A model generated the notes under the pieces. The model searched no databases. It saw only the letters and a list, made by a program, of their open reading frames with translations, and was not told where the DNA came from. From positions 1,527,501 through 1,591,500 of the forward strand of contig NC_019689.1 of assembly GCF_000317025.1 (NCBI RefSeq): a stretch of 64,000 nt of DNA. The letters run 5' to 3'. Positions 16,354 through 27,050 of this stretch are shown here, in pieces. Within the stretch, counting starts at the first letter, position 1. Each line of letters begins with the position of its first letter. The translations under genes and the position numbers were made by a program. Source of the stretch: Pleurocapsa sp. PCC 7327. Its GTDB lineage: Bacteria > Cyanobacteriota > Cyanobacteriia > Cyanobacteriales > Microcystaceae.

Positions 16354-17975
16354 GCCTTGTTTGTATCTGAAGCCGTTGAATCCGAGAACTGTCCGTTATG
16401 GGACAATCGTTCGAGCATCTGGGTTAAAGCTGACTCCATTTGTGGCGAAAGTTCTAACGTGCCAGAACGAAAATGCAAATCCCTCTGAGGGAAGGGAATC
16501 TCAATTTGTCGTTGCCCAAGCACATTGTAGATGCTGTAGTACAGGTCGCTGGTGAGGAGAAATTGCCGATCCGGTTGCGCAGTCCACACCAATAGTTCAA
16601 AATTCAGCGCGCTATCGCCAAGGCTTTTGAACAACACTAGAGGAGGGGGAGACTTTAACACATTGGGATGGCTGCGAGCTGCCTCCAAGAGAGCCGCTTC
16701 TACTGCTTTTGGATCGGAACCATAGGCAACGCCAACAGGAAGATGAAGGCGAGAGATAGGGTTGCGGTGACTCCAGTTGATGACTTCGTTTTCCAGAAAG
16801 CGGGAATTCGGCACGATAATCGAAACGCGATCGAGAGTGCGAATCTCGGTACTCCTCGCCCCAATCCGCTCTACAGTGCCTTTATAGTTGCCAACTTCTA
16901 CAAAATCTCCCACCTGAATCGGATGCTCAAACACCAGTACCAAACCGCTGCCAAAATTCTTTGCAATATCTTGCAACCCAAAGCCAATTCCAACGCCCAA
17001 GGCACTTGCTACGATCGCCAGAGAGCTAATGTCGAGTCCCCATATTTGCAGCAGTACCAGCGTGCCAATAAAGATCAGACTATATTTAGCAAGAATGGCG
17101 ATCGCTTCGATTGCGCCGCGATTGATGCCGGCATACTCCAGGACGCGAGAGCGAAAGAGGTTGACGACAATTCCGGCACAGATGACTAAGCCAAATAGTA
17201 AGCCAGCTAAAATGATTAAGTCGATGACCGAGTAAGCACTGTCGCTTAGCGTTAGGATGGGCGACGTAAAGCTGGTAACGAGAACATTGGCAATTTTGTA
17301 ACTCCACTGTCGAGTGAAGGGAAACAGGTTAGTGATGTAAAGGGCAGCTCCTACCCACACTCCAAGGCGAGCGAGCGTTAATACCAGTTTGAATAAAAAT
17401 TCCAAGGCTTTGAGCGATCCGAAGTCAGATTCAGCACTAGGCGTTAACCGCTGCGATGCTGCTCGAAAAGAATAGTGCTTAATCCATCCCAGCAGCCAAT
17501 TCAAGACGGCAGCTACCAGTACGATTCCCACTGATAAAAGAGCAGTTCGCCAGAGGTATGTTGTTGTTCTTTCCGCTCGTGCTTTCTCTAATGCATTCTG
17601 AATTTCCTCCACCCAAATGCTTGCCTGTTCTTCTGGGGTACTTCCTAAAACCGTATCTCGTTCTGTGACTGTCAGTAGATGGCGATCGTTCAATAAAATC
17701 GTGGGTAACTGGTTGCGCTGCTCGATTTCGACTTGAATTGGTTGGGAAGTATTAACGGCATTTTTTAATTGTGAATTAATCGAGTTTGCACGTTCTTGAG
17801 CGCTATACTGACCCGAACTGCCGACCTGAAATAGTTGCTGTCCATCTAGAACCACTGGTGTTTTGGCGGGTGTTTGCGCGCTCGCGGGAACTAGCCATAA
17901 CCCCAAAACTAAGATTAGGACGAGAGCAGCACCTATAAATTTGGATAACAGTCGCAAATGACGAGAACGAAACAT
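16350..17975 (-). CDS. MscS-family mechanosensitive channel
   Basis: 541 residues. A signal peptide (about 1-33, ending PASA-Q) is followed by a periplasmic domain (about 34-140) and several membrane spans (about 145-165, 190-215, 250-275, 295-315). The pore helix and beta domain come next: ALGVGIGFGLQDIAKNFGSGLVLVFEHPIQVGDFVEV, the MscS signature, then GTVERIGARSTEIRTLDRVSIIVPNS. It opens under membrane tension to release solutes during osmotic downshock. Long periplasmic extensions are common in cyanobacterial MscS-like proteins. The gene overlaps the damaged acetyltransferase start. Confidence 0.9.
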   Translation of the reverse strand: MFRSRHLRLLSKFIGAALVLILVLGLWLVPASAQTPAKTPVVLDGQQLFQVGSSGQYSAQERANSINSQLKNAVNTSQPIQVEIEQRNQLPTILLNDRHLLTVTERDTVLGSTPEEQASIWVEEIQNALEKARAERTTTYLWRTALLSVGIVLVAAVLNWLLGWIKHYSFRAASQRLTPSAESDFGSLKALEFLFKLVLTLARLGVWVGAALYITNLFPFTRQWSYKIANVLVTSFTSPILTLSDSAYSVIDLIILAGLLFGLVICAGIVVNLFRSRVLEYAGINRGAIEAIAILAKYSLIFIGTLVLLQIWGLDISSLAIVASALGVGIGFGLQDIAKNFGSGLVLVFEHPIQVGDFVEVGNYKGTVERIGARSTEIRTLDRVSIIVPNSRFLENEVINWSHRNPISRLHLPVGVAYGSDPKAVEAALLEAARSHPNVLKSPPPLVLFKSLGDSALNFELLVWTAQPDRQFLLTSDLYYSIYNVLGQRQIEIPFPQRDLHFRSGTLELSPQMESALTQMLERLSHNGQFSDSTASDTNKA

Positions 17976-18432
17976 GCAAGTTTTAACAATATAAGTTGGT
18001 CTGTTTAATCTAATCGATCGCGTTTTTTAATAAAATTAAAAGTTTTTGAGACTTGCTATAGTAGTTCTAATTGGATTGTGAGTGCGAGCAGGATGCTCGT
18101 GTGTAAGCCTAAATCGCGAGCAAGATGCTTGCCTACCCCAAAATGTTTATAACTCATTGAGGATTACTATATTTGCGATCGAACATAGCTAGATTAATAT
18201 AAAAATTTATTTATATTAATCTCTAAACTTTTTCATCTTTCCCAAGAAAGATAACTAATAGGCTTCTTAAAAAAAGCTATTTATCTAATATCAAATCCAT
18301 TGCGTACGCTTTCCATTAGCGCCTACATTCTGCTCGCGAGCAAGACGATCGTACTCTCTATCTACTCCGTCACTGCCGCAATACATGCTGCTAAGCCAAC
18401 CTTAGCCATGCCACAAGTATTACAGTTACGAA
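17976..18432. other. intergenic region with MITE-like repeat
   Basis: 457 bp upstream of the msc gene and downstream of mutS. It carries the repeat at 18057-18171. The remaining sequence is AT-rich with a few hairpin-like GCTCGCGAGC stretches (about 18332). I see no gene. Confidence 0.5.
18057..18171. mobile_element. diverged MITE-like element with GCGAGCA hairpins
   Basis: Imperfect terminal repeats TATAGTAGTTCTAA (from 18057) and TTGAGGATTACTATA (ending 18171) enclose two hairpins of the GCGAGCAGGATGCTCG type (18082-18100 and about 18114-18132). The ends and the first hairpin correspond to the element at 9888-9982, and the hairpin pair with its GTGTAAGCCTAA spacer is almost the same as at 32347-32401. 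Confidence 0.6.
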
Positions 18433-21111
18433 TCAATCTCCAAAAATATCTAATTGTTCTGTCATTTTTCCGTTATTTTTTTGCGTTCTAATCGGCTCAA
18501 ATTTCTGAATGCCTTGGCGCAATCCCAGTGCAATTTTACTGTGTTTTTCGATTTGTCGCATCACTTGTTTGGCGCGATCGATCACCGAGGCGGGTAACCC
18601 TGCCAAGCGTCCTGCTTCTATCCCGTAAGATTTGTCTGCGCCACCCGGACGAACTTGGTGTAAGAAAATAATTTCATTGGGCATTTCTTTGACAGTGACT
18701 TGATAATTTGCCACGTTAGATATAAGTGATGCTAATTCGTTGAGTTCGTGGTAGTGAGTAGCAAAAATTGTTTTTGCTTGAATTTCTGTAGCCAGATATT
18801 CTGCTACTGCCCAAGCAATAGATAGTCCATCAAATGTTGCCGTACCGCGGCCGATTTCATCTAAAAGAACTAGAGATTTAGGAGTTGCATGATTGAGGAT
18901 ATTTGCTGTTTCATTCATCTCTACCATAAAAGTAGATTGTCCGGTAGCGAGATCGTCTACTGCGCCGACGCGGGTAAAGATGCGATCGCAGATTCCCAAT
19001 TTTGCCGATTTAGCTGGCACAAAACTGCCCATCTGTGCCATTAATTGAATCAGTCCTACCTGCCTTAAATAACAGCTTTTTCCGCTAGCATTCGGTCCGG
19101 TAAGAATAATTAAATCGGGATGAGATAAGGCAGAATCTTCTCCATTTTTTATCTTATCTCTTCTGCCCATCTGGGTTGAATTCGGTACAAATAACCCTAC
19201 GGGAAGGGATTGTTCGACGACTGGATGTCTGCCATCGAGGATTTCAATTTGTCTTCCTTGCTCAATTTCTGGGCGACAGTAACCCTGATAAACTGCCACT
19301 TCTGCCAATCCTGCCAAGACATCAATTGCCGCTACTGCTTTAGCAATACTGCGAATTTCTTGTGCTTTTTGGGCAACTTGCGATCGCAAATCGGCAAAAA
19401 TTTCATATTCTAATTTATTTAAATCGTCTTTTGCTGTTAAGATTCTGGTTTCTCTTTCTTTTAATTCGGGTGTAATATATCGCTCTTCATTGGTTAAAGT
19501 CTGTTTGCGAATATAATCATCAGGGGCTTTCTCTGCTTTAGAGCGAGGCAAACTTATATAATAACCAAATGTTTTATTATATCCAACCTTTAAATTATAA
19601 ATTCCAGTTCTTTGTTTCTCTGTCGCTTCTAAATTAGTTATCCATTCATAATCCTCTTTAGCGAGGCGACGCATTTCGTCTAATTGAGGATTGACTCCAT
19701 CGCGAATCACGCCTCCTTCTTTTAAATGCAAGGGGGGAGATTCAACTAAATGAGCGATTACTTTTTGTCCTAATTGTTCCAATTTAGGAGGCACGCGCTG
19801 TAAGGCTTTTAAATAAGGGGAAGTACTATAGCTCGCCAGTTCTGCCAAATCATTTAATCTAACTAAAGAATCGGCTAAAGCTAGTAAATCTCTTGCATTG
19901 GCAGTTCCCGAACCAACGCGACCTGTAATTCTTTCTAGGTCATAAATATTGCGCAATAACTGTCGCAAATCTTGACGAAGGGAGGTATTTTCTACTAATT
20001 CTTGAATAGTATCTTGTCTTGCCCGAATGCCTTTAGGATCCAATAAAGGTTGCAATAACCAACGGCGCAATGCCCTGCCTCCCATTGCCGTGCAAGTGCG
20101 GTCTAACGCCCATAACAGGGAACCGTGAAAGCTATTATCTCTTACCGTTTGGGTAATCTCTAAATTGCGACGGGTTTGATAATCGAGAATAAGATAATCG
20201 GCGATGCTGTAGGTGCGCAGCGGTTGCAGGGGGACTTGGTTGGCTTTTTGGGTATCTTCGATATACTCTAGTAATCCGCCAGCCGCACGGATTGCTAAGG
20301 GAAGGTGTTCGCATCCCAGTCCTTCGAGAGAACGTATTCGGAAGGTTTCTATCAGTCTCGATTTGGCTTCTGCTAAGGTAAAAGGAGTTTGCGATCGCAA
20401 CGAATAACAAAAGCACTCTGGCAAACAATCTGCTAAACAGTCTGATTTTTCTCCGGGACGGAGGATAGTTTTGAGATCGGGGGCATTCGTGGGAACGAGG
20501 ATTTCTGAAGGTTGTAGTCGCAGTAATTCTGAGTTTAGAGCCGTTAAACTGCTCGATTGCGTCGTAAAAAACTCTCCTGTGGAAATATCGGCATAGGCCA
20601 ATCCCCAATGTTCTCCTGCAATTACGACTGCTGCCAGAAAATTGTTGCGACGCGCGTGCAGCATCCCATCATCGGTTAACGTGCCGGGGGTGAGTAATTT
20701 TGTCACCTGTCTCTCGACCATTCGTTTTTGTGCCGCAGCTTCTGCCGAATCTTCTACTTGATCGCAGATAGCGACAGCATAGCCTTTTTCTACCAACAAC
20801 CTAGCGTAGCGATCTAGAGCATGGTGAGGAACTCCCGTCATTGCTACCCTTCCTATTTCTTGACCGCCATACTTACTGGTCTGAACCAATTCCAATTCCC
20901 TAGAAATAATAACCGCATCTTGAAAGAAGCACTCAAAAAAGTCTCCTACTCGATACAGCAATAGCGCATTGGGATACTGTTCCTTGACTTCGACGTAGTG
21001 CTGGTGCATCGGAGACAGCTTTTCCCGATCCAGCTTGCGATAATCGGTATGGGGAGATTGAGTAGAGCCTACTTCCGGGGGTGTCGGTGTAGAGTCTGGA
21101 GAGGTAGTCAT
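18433..21111 (-). CDS. mutS: DNA mismatch repair protein MutS
   Basis: 892 residues, normal for cyanobacterial MutS1. The N-terminal mismatch-binding domain has [16 protein letters not shown] (the Phe-x-Glu wedge, here FFECF at about 57-61). Connector, lever and clamp domains follow. The C-terminal ATPase has Walker [16 protein letters not shown], the [12 protein letters not shown] signature, Walker [17 protein letters not shown] and the dimerising helix-turn-helix near VIDRAKQVM. It recognises mismatches and initiates repair with MutL, which is not in this window. Nothing is damaged. The start ATG at 21111 begins [11 protein letters not shown]; the first 25 residues are probably disordered. 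Confidence 0.97.
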   Translation of the reverse strand: MTTSPDSTPTPPEVGSTQSPHTDYRKLDREKLSPMHQHYVEVKEQYPNALLLYRVGDFFECFFQDAVIISRELELVQTSKYGGQEIGRVAMTGVPHHALDRYARLLVEKGYAVAICDQVEDSAEAAAQKRMVERQVTKLLTPGTLTDDGMLHARRNNFLAAVVIAGEHWGLAYADISTGEFFTTQSSSLTALNSELLRLQPSEILVPTNAPDLKTILRPGEKSDCLADCLPECFCYSLRSQTPFTLAEAKSRLIETFRIRSLEGLGCEHLPLAIRAAGGLLEYIEDTQKANQVPLQPLRTYSIADYLILDYQTRRNLEITQTVRDNSFHGSLLWALDRTCTAMGGRALRRWLLQPLLDPKGIRARQDTIQELVENTSLRQDLRQLLRNIYDLERITGRVGSGTANARDLLALADSLVRLNDLAELASYSTSPYLKALQRVPPKLEQLGQKVIAHLVESPPLHLKEGGVIRDGVNPQLDEMRRLAKEDYEWITNLEATEKQRTGIYNLKVGYNKTFGYYISLPRSKAEKAPDDYIRKQTLTNEERYITPELKERETRILTAKDDLNKLEYEIFADLRSQVAQKAQEIRSIAKAVAAIDVLAGLAEVAVYQGYCRPEIEQGRQIEILDGRHPVVEQSLPVGLFVPNSTQMGRRDKIKNGEDSALSHPDLIILTGPNASGKSCYLRQVGLIQLMAQMGSFVPAKSAKLGICDRIFTRVGAVDDLATGQSTFMVEMNETANILNHATPKSLVLLDEIGRGTATFDGLSIAWAVAEYLATEIQAKTIFATHYHELNELASLISNVANYQVTVKEMPNEIIFLHQVRPGGADKSYGIEAGRLAGLPASVIDRAKQVMRQIEKHSKIALGLRQGIQKFEPIRTQKNNGKMTEQLDIFGD

Positions 21112-21206
21112 GGAATGTCAGAGATTAGGAACTGCAATAAACGATCTTACCTTCTCTTTAGGTTAAAGCAAGAACAGCATTCTTAAACCAACTCAGAGTT
21201 CTAGAT

Positions 21207-21830
21207 ATGAATGCGAAAAGATTTATTTTGTGGAGAGTGTGGGAGGGTCAGACCTATAACGAGACGGCTGAAGCTTCCAACTATCGCTATACCCCTAGCT
21301 ACCTGAAACAGGATGTCGGACCTAAGTTATGGAAGCTACTGTCAGAAGCGCTAGGAGAAGAGGTCAGCAAGACAAATTTTCGGGTAGCGCTAGAGCGGCG
21401 AGTAAGGTTGAAAGAAGTCAGACAAATCAAAAAGTTAGCTAGTAGTCTGGAAATTGTAGGGAGTACTTCCAACAAGCGTCAGGATTTAGGAGGAGCGGTT
21501 GAGTCTGGTGGACGCACCGAAGAACTAGCTTCGCTAGAGCAATGGCTTGCGAAAAATCTCTGTCGCTCAGCCTTGCTGTTAGGCATGGAGAGAATTGGCA
21601 AACCTGCCTTAGCTAAGCGTTTTGCAGAACAGGTACAGCACGAATATGAATTCCTTGTCTGGCGATCGCTCCTGCACGCTCCGCCCATTGAAGATGTCCT
21701 AGTGGAGCTGCTCCAATTCCTCGCTCAGGAGAAGGAAACCGCTCTAGTAGAAGACGCAGACAGCCGAGTTTTGCGGTTGCTCTCTCGTTTGCGGGTCGTG
21801 TTGCAAAAAATCCTGGTAGTCGTCGGGTAG
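21207..21830 (+). pseudogene. truncated HTH/NB-ARC (STAND) ATPase fragment
   Basis: 207 residues, then a stop. The N-terminal 65 residues (QTYNETAEASNYRYTPSYLKQDVGPKLWKLLSEALGE) match the HTH domain at the front of cyanobacterial NB-ARC and vWA-MoxR-associated STAND proteins. After a linker comes the start of an NTPase domain. Its P-loop reads LLLGMERIGKPALAKRF, where GxGGIGKTTLA would be expected, so the GKT threonine and one Gly are lost. The frame ends in VLQKILVVVG, where the Walker B strand LVVLDN should begin. Everything downstream (ARC, WD40/TPR sensor) is absent. Probably a dead relic of a larger signalling or defence ATPase. Confidence 0.7.
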
Positions 21831-21863
21831 GGAAGAAAAATTGCTGTTTTAGCGAATTTGGAA

Positions 21864-22937
21864 TTAAAGATTATCTTTTTGCGGCTGATAATATTCGTGG
21901 GTTAAAAACGGCACGCCGACTAACTCTCCCGACGCTTCTCCAACTTCTACCGTCAACCCTTCACCGCCTGCTTTAGTGCGAACGTAAGCTAAACCAAATG
22001 ACCCTGTGTCTGATTGGGTATAACTGGTAAGCACGCCAACTTTATCTCCCGCTACAGTAACTGGAGTACCAACTGCAACGGGAGCGTTCAATTTGACTCC
22101 CCAGAGCCTTTGTTTTACGCCTTTATAAGTATTGAGACGCGCGATCGTTTCTTGCCCGATATAGCAGCCTTTGTCAAAGGAAATGGCTTTCCAGAGTCCG
22201 GCTTCTAGAGGATTGTAATCTTCTGTCAGTTCTTTATCGGGAACGGGTCTTCCCTGTAAAATTCGCAATTGTTCCCAAACGCGATCGCCGAGGGGAATTG
22301 CACCCAATTGAGTTAGTTTAGACCAGATTTGGGCGGCTGCTTCTACTGGCACGATTAAAGTATATCCCGGCAATGCCAATCCGCTTCCTACCGCTATGCG
22401 GATTGAATTGTCTCCCATCTGCACCAGTAGGTGACTGCCTTCTGGTTGACCGACAATTGAATCGCCTGCCAATTGTTTGACTAAGGAATCGCTTTCGGGA
22501 CCTATTAGCGCGAACATAGCATTATCATCAGAAATATCGGCTAATTCTACCTTATCCATGGGGAAGATATAGCGATCCATCCATTGCATGAGTTGCCCTC
22601 GGCGGTTGGGAGAGACGAGGATGAGGATAGCGTCTTCGGTTAGGTAGGCTGTGGCGAGATCGAGAGTTCGTCCGGTGGAATTGACGAAAACCGTATCGCA
22701 TCCTTGTCCGGGTTGGAGGGAATTAATATTATTCGTCGTTTGGTTGTGGAGAAAGCGCGAGCGATCTTCTCCTTTGAGTTGCAAGAGTCCCCAACTAGAG
22801 CGATCCCACAAAGCTACTCCTGCTTTAGCTGCCTCTATCGCCTCGCGATCGTTGCTGCTAAAACTGCTCGGAGTGCTTGACTCTTCGTCAAAAATTGCCC
22901 CTCTTTTTTTTTGAATATCCCGTAATGCCTGTATCAT
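21864..22937 (-). CDS. YgfZ/GcvT-domain folate-binding protein
   Basis: 357 residues, the GcvT-like fold. The motif FDKGCYIGQETIAR (about 253-266) is the YgfZ signature with its conserved Cys, distinguishing it from glycine-cleavage T protein. YgfZ uses tetrahydrofolate to support certain iron-sulfur enzymes such as the tRNA methylthiotransferase MiaB. N-terminal WGLLQLKGEDRSRFLHNQTTNN is also typical. The start ATG at 22937 follows a weak site. It stands next to a minus-strand hypothetical gene 51 bp upstream and could be cotranscribed with it. Function in cyanobacteria is inferred from homology. Confidence 0.88.
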   Translation of the reverse strand: MIQALRDIQKKRGAIFDEESSTPSSFSSNDREAIEAAKAGVALWDRSSWGLLQLKGEDRSRFLHNQTTNNINSLQPGQGCDTVFVNSTGRTLDLATAYLTEDAILILVSPNRRGQLMQWMDRYIFPMDKVELADISDDNAMFALIGPESDSLVKQLAGDSIVGQPEGSHLLVQMGDNSIRIAVGSGLALPGYTLIVPVEAAAQIWSKLTQLGAIPLGDRVWEQLRILQGRPVPDKELTEDYNPLEAGLWKAISFDKGCYIGQETIARLNTYKGVKQRLWGVKLNAPVAVGTPVTVAGDKVGVLTSYTQSDTGSFGLAYVRTKAGGEGLTVEVGEASGELVGVPFLTHEYYQPQKDNL

Positions 22938-22988
22938 ATTGACTTTGGATTGCTTATTAGCAAAATCACTTTCTTGCCTTTTACCTTG

Positions 22989-23390
22989 TTAATTAGATGG
23001 TAAATTAGCGAAAACCTCTTTGACTAATTGTTGCGTTTTGGTTTCTAGGCGATGCCAATCAACATCTCTTGTTTCATCGATTAAACTGGTATCGACATCT
23101 ATCTCTTGAGTTGTTTCCTCCGTCTCATCAACTATCTGCATTTGGGCGGGATTGTAGTCGAGAAAACAGACTTGAAAACAAAGGCTCCAAAGATCGACAC
23201 TAACCGAGCGATCGCCCTGAGTTAAACAAAGCAAGTAACCGGGATAGGGAGTTTGTATTTCTTGGTAAGTTCCCTGCCATGAAGATTCGTCAAGCTGTTT
23301 GCGAATATTATCTATCACTCGAATAAAAGCGGGCTGCATCAATAGTTGAGCTTGCTCCCAAGCCAGTGCGGTTTTAAATTTGGGTTTCAT
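22989..23390 (-). CDS. conserved hypothetical protein (133 aa)
   Basis: A soluble 133-residue protein: a helical N-terminus (TALAWEQAQLLMQPAFIRVIDNIRKQL), a central beta region (YPGYLLCLTQGDRSVSVDLWSLCFQVCFLDY) and an acidic stretch (DETEETTQEIDVD) before a last helix. I do not recognise a named family, though the layout is familiar from cyanobacteria-only proteins. It lies directly upstream of the YgfZ-like gene in the same orientation. No catalytic motif visible. Confidence 0.65.
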   Translation of the reverse strand: MKPKFKTALAWEQAQLLMQPAFIRVIDNIRKQLDESSWQGTYQEIQTPYPGYLLCLTQGDRSVSVDLWSLCFQVCFLDYNPAQMQIVDETEETTQEIDVDTSLIDETRDVDWHRLETKTQQLVKEVFANLPSN

Positions 23391-23649
23391 ATCCTTCCTC
23401 GCTCGTTGGCTTAAGTCTACAGAAAGATTTAATACTAAGACAAACTTTTTTCAACTTTTCTAAAAGTAAAATTAACTGCGAGTGTCAATAAATCATAAAC
23501 TTAAATAAAACGCTATACTCTTTCTACGCTTCTTGAGATAGAAAAGCAGAGACTCTCAAAAATCTCTTCTCCTCGTCTGTGTGAGTCACTGTTTGTCAAT
23601 GTATACTCAAAGCTAGTATTATTGCTTGCTCATCTTCCCCAAATCGAAT

Positions 23650-25407
23650 ATGCAACCGCGCACCGTGCATCGCCGAACTAAAATTGTTGCCACCATTGGA
23701 CCTGCTACCACTAAACCGGGAGTTCTCCGTCAACTGATCCAGGCAGGTGCAACAACCTTACGCCTCAACTTCTCCCACGGAACTCACGAAGATCACCAAC
23801 GGAGCATTCGTCTAATTCGTCAGACGGCATTTGAGTTGAACAAGCCCGTCGGGATTTTACAGGATTTGCAAGGTCCCAAAATTCGTCTGGGCAAATTTAA
23901 ATGTCAGTCGATCGCGCTTAAACCCGGCGACCCCTTCATTCTGACCAGTCGAGAAGTTGAATGCACTCAAGAGATAAGCTACGTCAGTTATGAATATCTT
24001 ACCGACGAAGTCCCTGAAGGAGCCAGAATTCTACTCGACGATGGCAAGGTAGAAATGCGGGTAGAAAAAATCGATCGCCAAAGCCGAGAGTTGTATTGCC
24101 GAGTGGTGGTGGGCGGCACCCTATCGAGTAATAAAGGGGTAAATTTTCCAGGGGTTTATCTGTCGGTCAAAGCTTTGACCGATAAAGACAAAACTGATTT
24201 GATGTTTGGGTTGGATCAAGGAGTCGATTGGGTTGCCCTCAGCTTTGTCCGCAACCCGCAAGATATTCTAGAGATTAAAGATTTGATCGCCAGTGCTGGA
24301 AAATCCGTTCCCGTGATTGCCAAGATTGAAAAGCACGAAGCGATCGAGGAGATGGAAGAAATTCTGTCCCTCTGCAATGGAGTCATGGTGGCGCGAGGAG
24401 ATTTGGGCGTGGAGTTGCCCGCAGAAGATGTTCCGATTCTGCAAAAGCGGCTGATCGCGACGGCAAACCAGTTGGGCATTCCGATTATTACCGCAACTCA
24501 GATGCTAGACAGCATGGTCAATAATCCTCGTCCCACCCGTGCCGAGGTATCGGATGTCGCCAATGCCATTCTCGATGGAACCGATGCCGTAATGCTCTCC
24601 AACGAAACGGCGGTTGGCAAATATCCCGTAGAAGCGGTAGCAACGATGGCACGCATCGCCGAACGGATCGAACAGGAACAAATCCGCAGCCAGCAACGAA
24701 CCACTGCCAAGCAATCGATCCCCAACGCAATCTCTGCTGCTGTCAGTCAAATTGCCGAACAACTAGAAGCAGCCGCCATTATAACCTTAACTAAATCGGG
24801 AGCGACCGCCCGCAACGTTTCTAAGTTTCGACCGCAAACCCCAATCTTAGCAGTCACGCCCCACGTCGATGTGGCTCGTCAATTGCAATTAGTTTGGGGC
24901 GTTAAACCCTTGATGATGCTCGATCTGCCTTCCACCAGTCAAACCTTCCAAGCGGCTATCAATATGGCTCAAGAAAATTATTTCCTAGCCGATGGAGATC
25001 TGGTGGTAATGACGGCAGGAACGCTGCAAGGCGTTTCGGGTTCGACCGATCTCATTAAAGTAGAAGTGGTGAAAGCAATTTTGGGCAAAGGCATTGGCAT
25101 TGGTCAGGGAGTGGCTAGCGGTTGTGCGAGAGTAGCTCGCCACGCCAGAGAAGTCGGGAATTTCGATCGCGGAGACATTCTCGTCGCGCCTGCCACCAGT
25201 GCCGAATTTGTTGAAGCAATGCGTAAAGCAGCCGGGATCGTTACTGAAGACCCCAGTCTGACCAGCCATGCAGCCGTGATTGGCTTGCGGTTGGGAATTC
25301 CAGTCATAGTTGGCTTTAAAGATGCAGCTAGTCTGATTCGCGAAGGGGCGATTATTTCTATCGACGCACAGCGAGGGGTAGTTTACTCCGGTTTGATGAG
25401 AACGTGA
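23650..25407 (+). CDS. pyk: pyruvate kinase with C-terminal PEP-utiliser-like domain
   Basis: 585 residues from ATG 23650 (MQPRTVHRRTKIVATIGPA); an in-frame TTG at 23626 would add eight residues of no known use. The catalytic barrel has LRLNFSHG, the substrate-lysine region VPVIAKIEKHEAIEE, ARGDLGVELP and PTRAEVSDVANAI. An extra C-terminal domain of about 100 residues ends TSHAAVIGLRLGIPVIVGF, the phosphohistidine-swivelling fold also fused to some Bacillus and cyanobacterial pyruvate kinases, with its His retained. The enzyme makes pyruvate and ATP from PEP. A tail domain of this sort is normal here and its role is unclear. Confidence 0.96.
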   Translation: MQPRTVHRRTKIVATIGPATTKPGVLRQLIQAGATTLRLNFSHGTHEDHQRSIRLIRQTAFELNKPVGILQDLQGPKIRLGKFKCQSIALKPGDPFILTSREVECTQEISYVSYEYLTDEVPEGARILLDDGKVEMRVEKIDRQSRELYCRVVVGGTLSSNKGVNFPGVYLSVKALTDKDKTDLMFGLDQGVDWVALSFVRNPQDILEIKDLIASAGKSVPVIAKIEKHEAIEEMEEILSLCNGVMVARGDLGVELPAEDVPILQKRLIATANQLGIPIITATQMLDSMVNNPRPTRAEVSDVANAILDGTDAVMLSNETAVGKYPVEAVATMARIAERIEQEQIRSQQRTTAKQSIPNAISAAVSQIAEQLEAAAIITLTKSGATARNVSKFRPQTPILAVTPHVDVARQLQLVWGVKPLMMLDLPSTSQTFQAAINMAQENYFLADGDLVVMTAGTLQGVSGSTDLIKVEVVKAILGKGIGIGQGVASGCARVARHAREVGNFDRGDILVAPATSAEFVEAMRKAAGIVTEDPSLTSHAAVIGLRLGIPVIVGFKDAASLIREGAIISIDAQRGVVYSGLMRT

Positions 25408-25425
25408 AAGACAAAAAGCGATGTG

Positions 25426-26205
25426 CTAATGGGGCTTAAAAATTGTCAAACATTCTTTGCTCTGACAGCTTTCCCATTCGGCATGAGATTGACGGAGTAG
25501 AGCGATTGCTTCGGCTACAGTATCGACGCAATTCGGAATCATCATATCGACGGCATTTGCCAGTTTAGGTTCGCGATCGACCATGTGTTTCGTCGCCCAA
25601 TCCACCAGATCGAACCACATTTTTCCTACCATAATTAGAGGCGTGTTGCTTAGATGACGAACTTGTAGCAGTTGCCAAATCATCATGGCTTCCAAAGTTG
25701 TCCCAATGCCGCCAGGAAGAACGACAAAGGCATCTGAGAGCAGAACGAAGTGATGCAAGCGAGAAAAAAAGGTTCGATGCTGGTAGACCTCTTCTACAAA
25801 CGGGTTGGTTTGTTGCTCGTAACTCAAATTGACTCGAAGACCGATGGATTCAAAGCGATCGCTGGGATCGGCTAACACGCTGCCTTCATTAGCTGCTTCC
25901 ATCAACCCAGGACCGCCACCCGTCACGATATCGCATCCCATTGCAGTCAGTTCGCTTGCCAACCAACGAACATCATCGTAAAGCGGCGTGTCTTTTTGAA
26001 TTCGTGCCGATCCAAATACAGTCACCCGATAATGTTGTCGTTTGGGAGGTTGGATGCTACTCAATCCATTGACGACATTCCAAAGTTGAAGAACTGCTTG
26101 CTGTACGATCGCAAATGTCGTTTCAGCTTCGCTCGCCTTCTCGTTCTCGTTAATGCTGTTTTTGAGGCTATTATCCTCTGGGATCGCTCGTTCGTTGGCG
26201 CTCAT
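25426..26205 (-). CDS. LOG-family phosphoribohydrolase
   Basis: 259 residues of the Rossmann-like LOG/TIGR00730 family. The signatures GGGPGLMEAANEG (about 98-110) and PGGIGTTLE (about 164-172) are both intact. LOG enzymes cleave nucleoside 5'-monophosphates, in plants to release active cytokinin; bacterial members often act as AMP or pyrimidine-nucleotide nucleosidases. An N-terminal stretch of about 45 polar residues precedes the core. It converges on pyk with an 18-bp gap. Exact substrate cannot be read. Confidence 0.88.
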   Translation of the reverse strand: MSANERAIPEDNSLKNSINENEKASEAETTFAIVQQAVLQLWNVVNGLSSIQPPKRQHYRVTVFGSARIQKDTPLYDDVRWLASELTAMGCDIVTGGGPGLMEAANEGSVLADPSDRFESIGLRVNLSYEQQTNPFVEEVYQHRTFFSRLHHFVLLSDAFVVLPGGIGTTLEAMMIWQLLQVRHLSNTPLIMVGKMWFDLVDWATKHMVDREPKLANAVDMMIPNCVDTVAEAIALLRQSHAEWESCQSKECLTIFKPH

Positions 26206-27050
26206 AGTGGCACGTCCATTGCCTTTACCTTACTTATAGTCTCGAATTTATCTATCCCTAAACTGACAAAATATTAGTCCCTAGATAGATAACTTATAAC
26301 AAAAATTCGTTCTTAATTGGCAAAATAGGGATTTATTTTTAATCAGCAACCAAATTGATGAAAAATCTTTCTCAACGCCAATGTTCTAACGACACTCTCA
26401 ATAACGAACAAAAGATTTTGCCGCGATCGCTTGCTGAATGGGTGAGTTTTAGCATTGCGCTCTCAAGAATACTGGTGGGGAATTTCTTGTCCCCAAATCT
26501 CAAGTCCTATAAGAGGATGTTTGAAAAGTATAGTTTTTGTCATGCCCAATGTAGTGCAGCAAAGTGAAACATCTCAGCCGATGCCGAAAAATTGGGATTC
26601 TTCGCTTTATTTCATTGCGCGACCAATGACAAAGTATACTTATCTTGGACTTGCCACACATCCTCTAAGACTGAGATCTTGCACCATTCTCGACAACTGC
26701 TGTTGTCATTAATTTCTTGGCCGAGCGAAAAATAGGATTTTCTCTGACTAGCGATAGATATAAGTATCGCCAATCAGATTAATTTTTGATTTTAGAATGG
26801 CAAGATACAATTAAAATTCGGTTAAAAATTACACGAAAAAAGACTCGAACGCAGTGAAAGCAAGCTGTTCGCTTGCTCTAGTAACTAATATTTAAAGATT
26901 TTCTCTTAACAAGCTCGACAGTAAGAAAACAAGACTGTAGATAGATCGTTGAAAGGCTTTCTTCAGAGTACTGTAGATAATAACTCCTTTGAAATTAAAG
27001 CTCATATAAAGCTTTTAAAGATGGAGAGTTTAAACCGAGGAGAACATAAT
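26206..27050. other. long non-coding region upstream of the hemerythrin gene
   Basis: 845 bp without a supported gene. A degraded copy of the TGTCATG...GAAACATCTC...GGGATTCTTCGC repeat occupies 26538-26607. A small hairpin AGCAAGC/GCTTGCT lies near 26862-26880. The rest is AT-rich. The hemerythrin mRNA may have a leader of some length. The open frames at 26355-26567 and 26455-26712 cross the repeat and have no start signal, so they are not called. Confidence 0.45.

Noticed and set aside
16668-17189. 173-codon plus-strand frame inside the msc gene
   Set aside because: Antisense to a gene with clear MscS motifs; its translation has no family features.
20135-20608. 157-codon frame on the same strand as mutS, in a different reading frame
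   Set aside because: Lies within mutS, whose motifs are continuous through this stretch.
26355-26712. Two short plus-strand frames in the hemerythrin upstream region
   Set aside because: They overlap the degraded repeat at 26538-26607 and one another, and lack ribosome binding sites.
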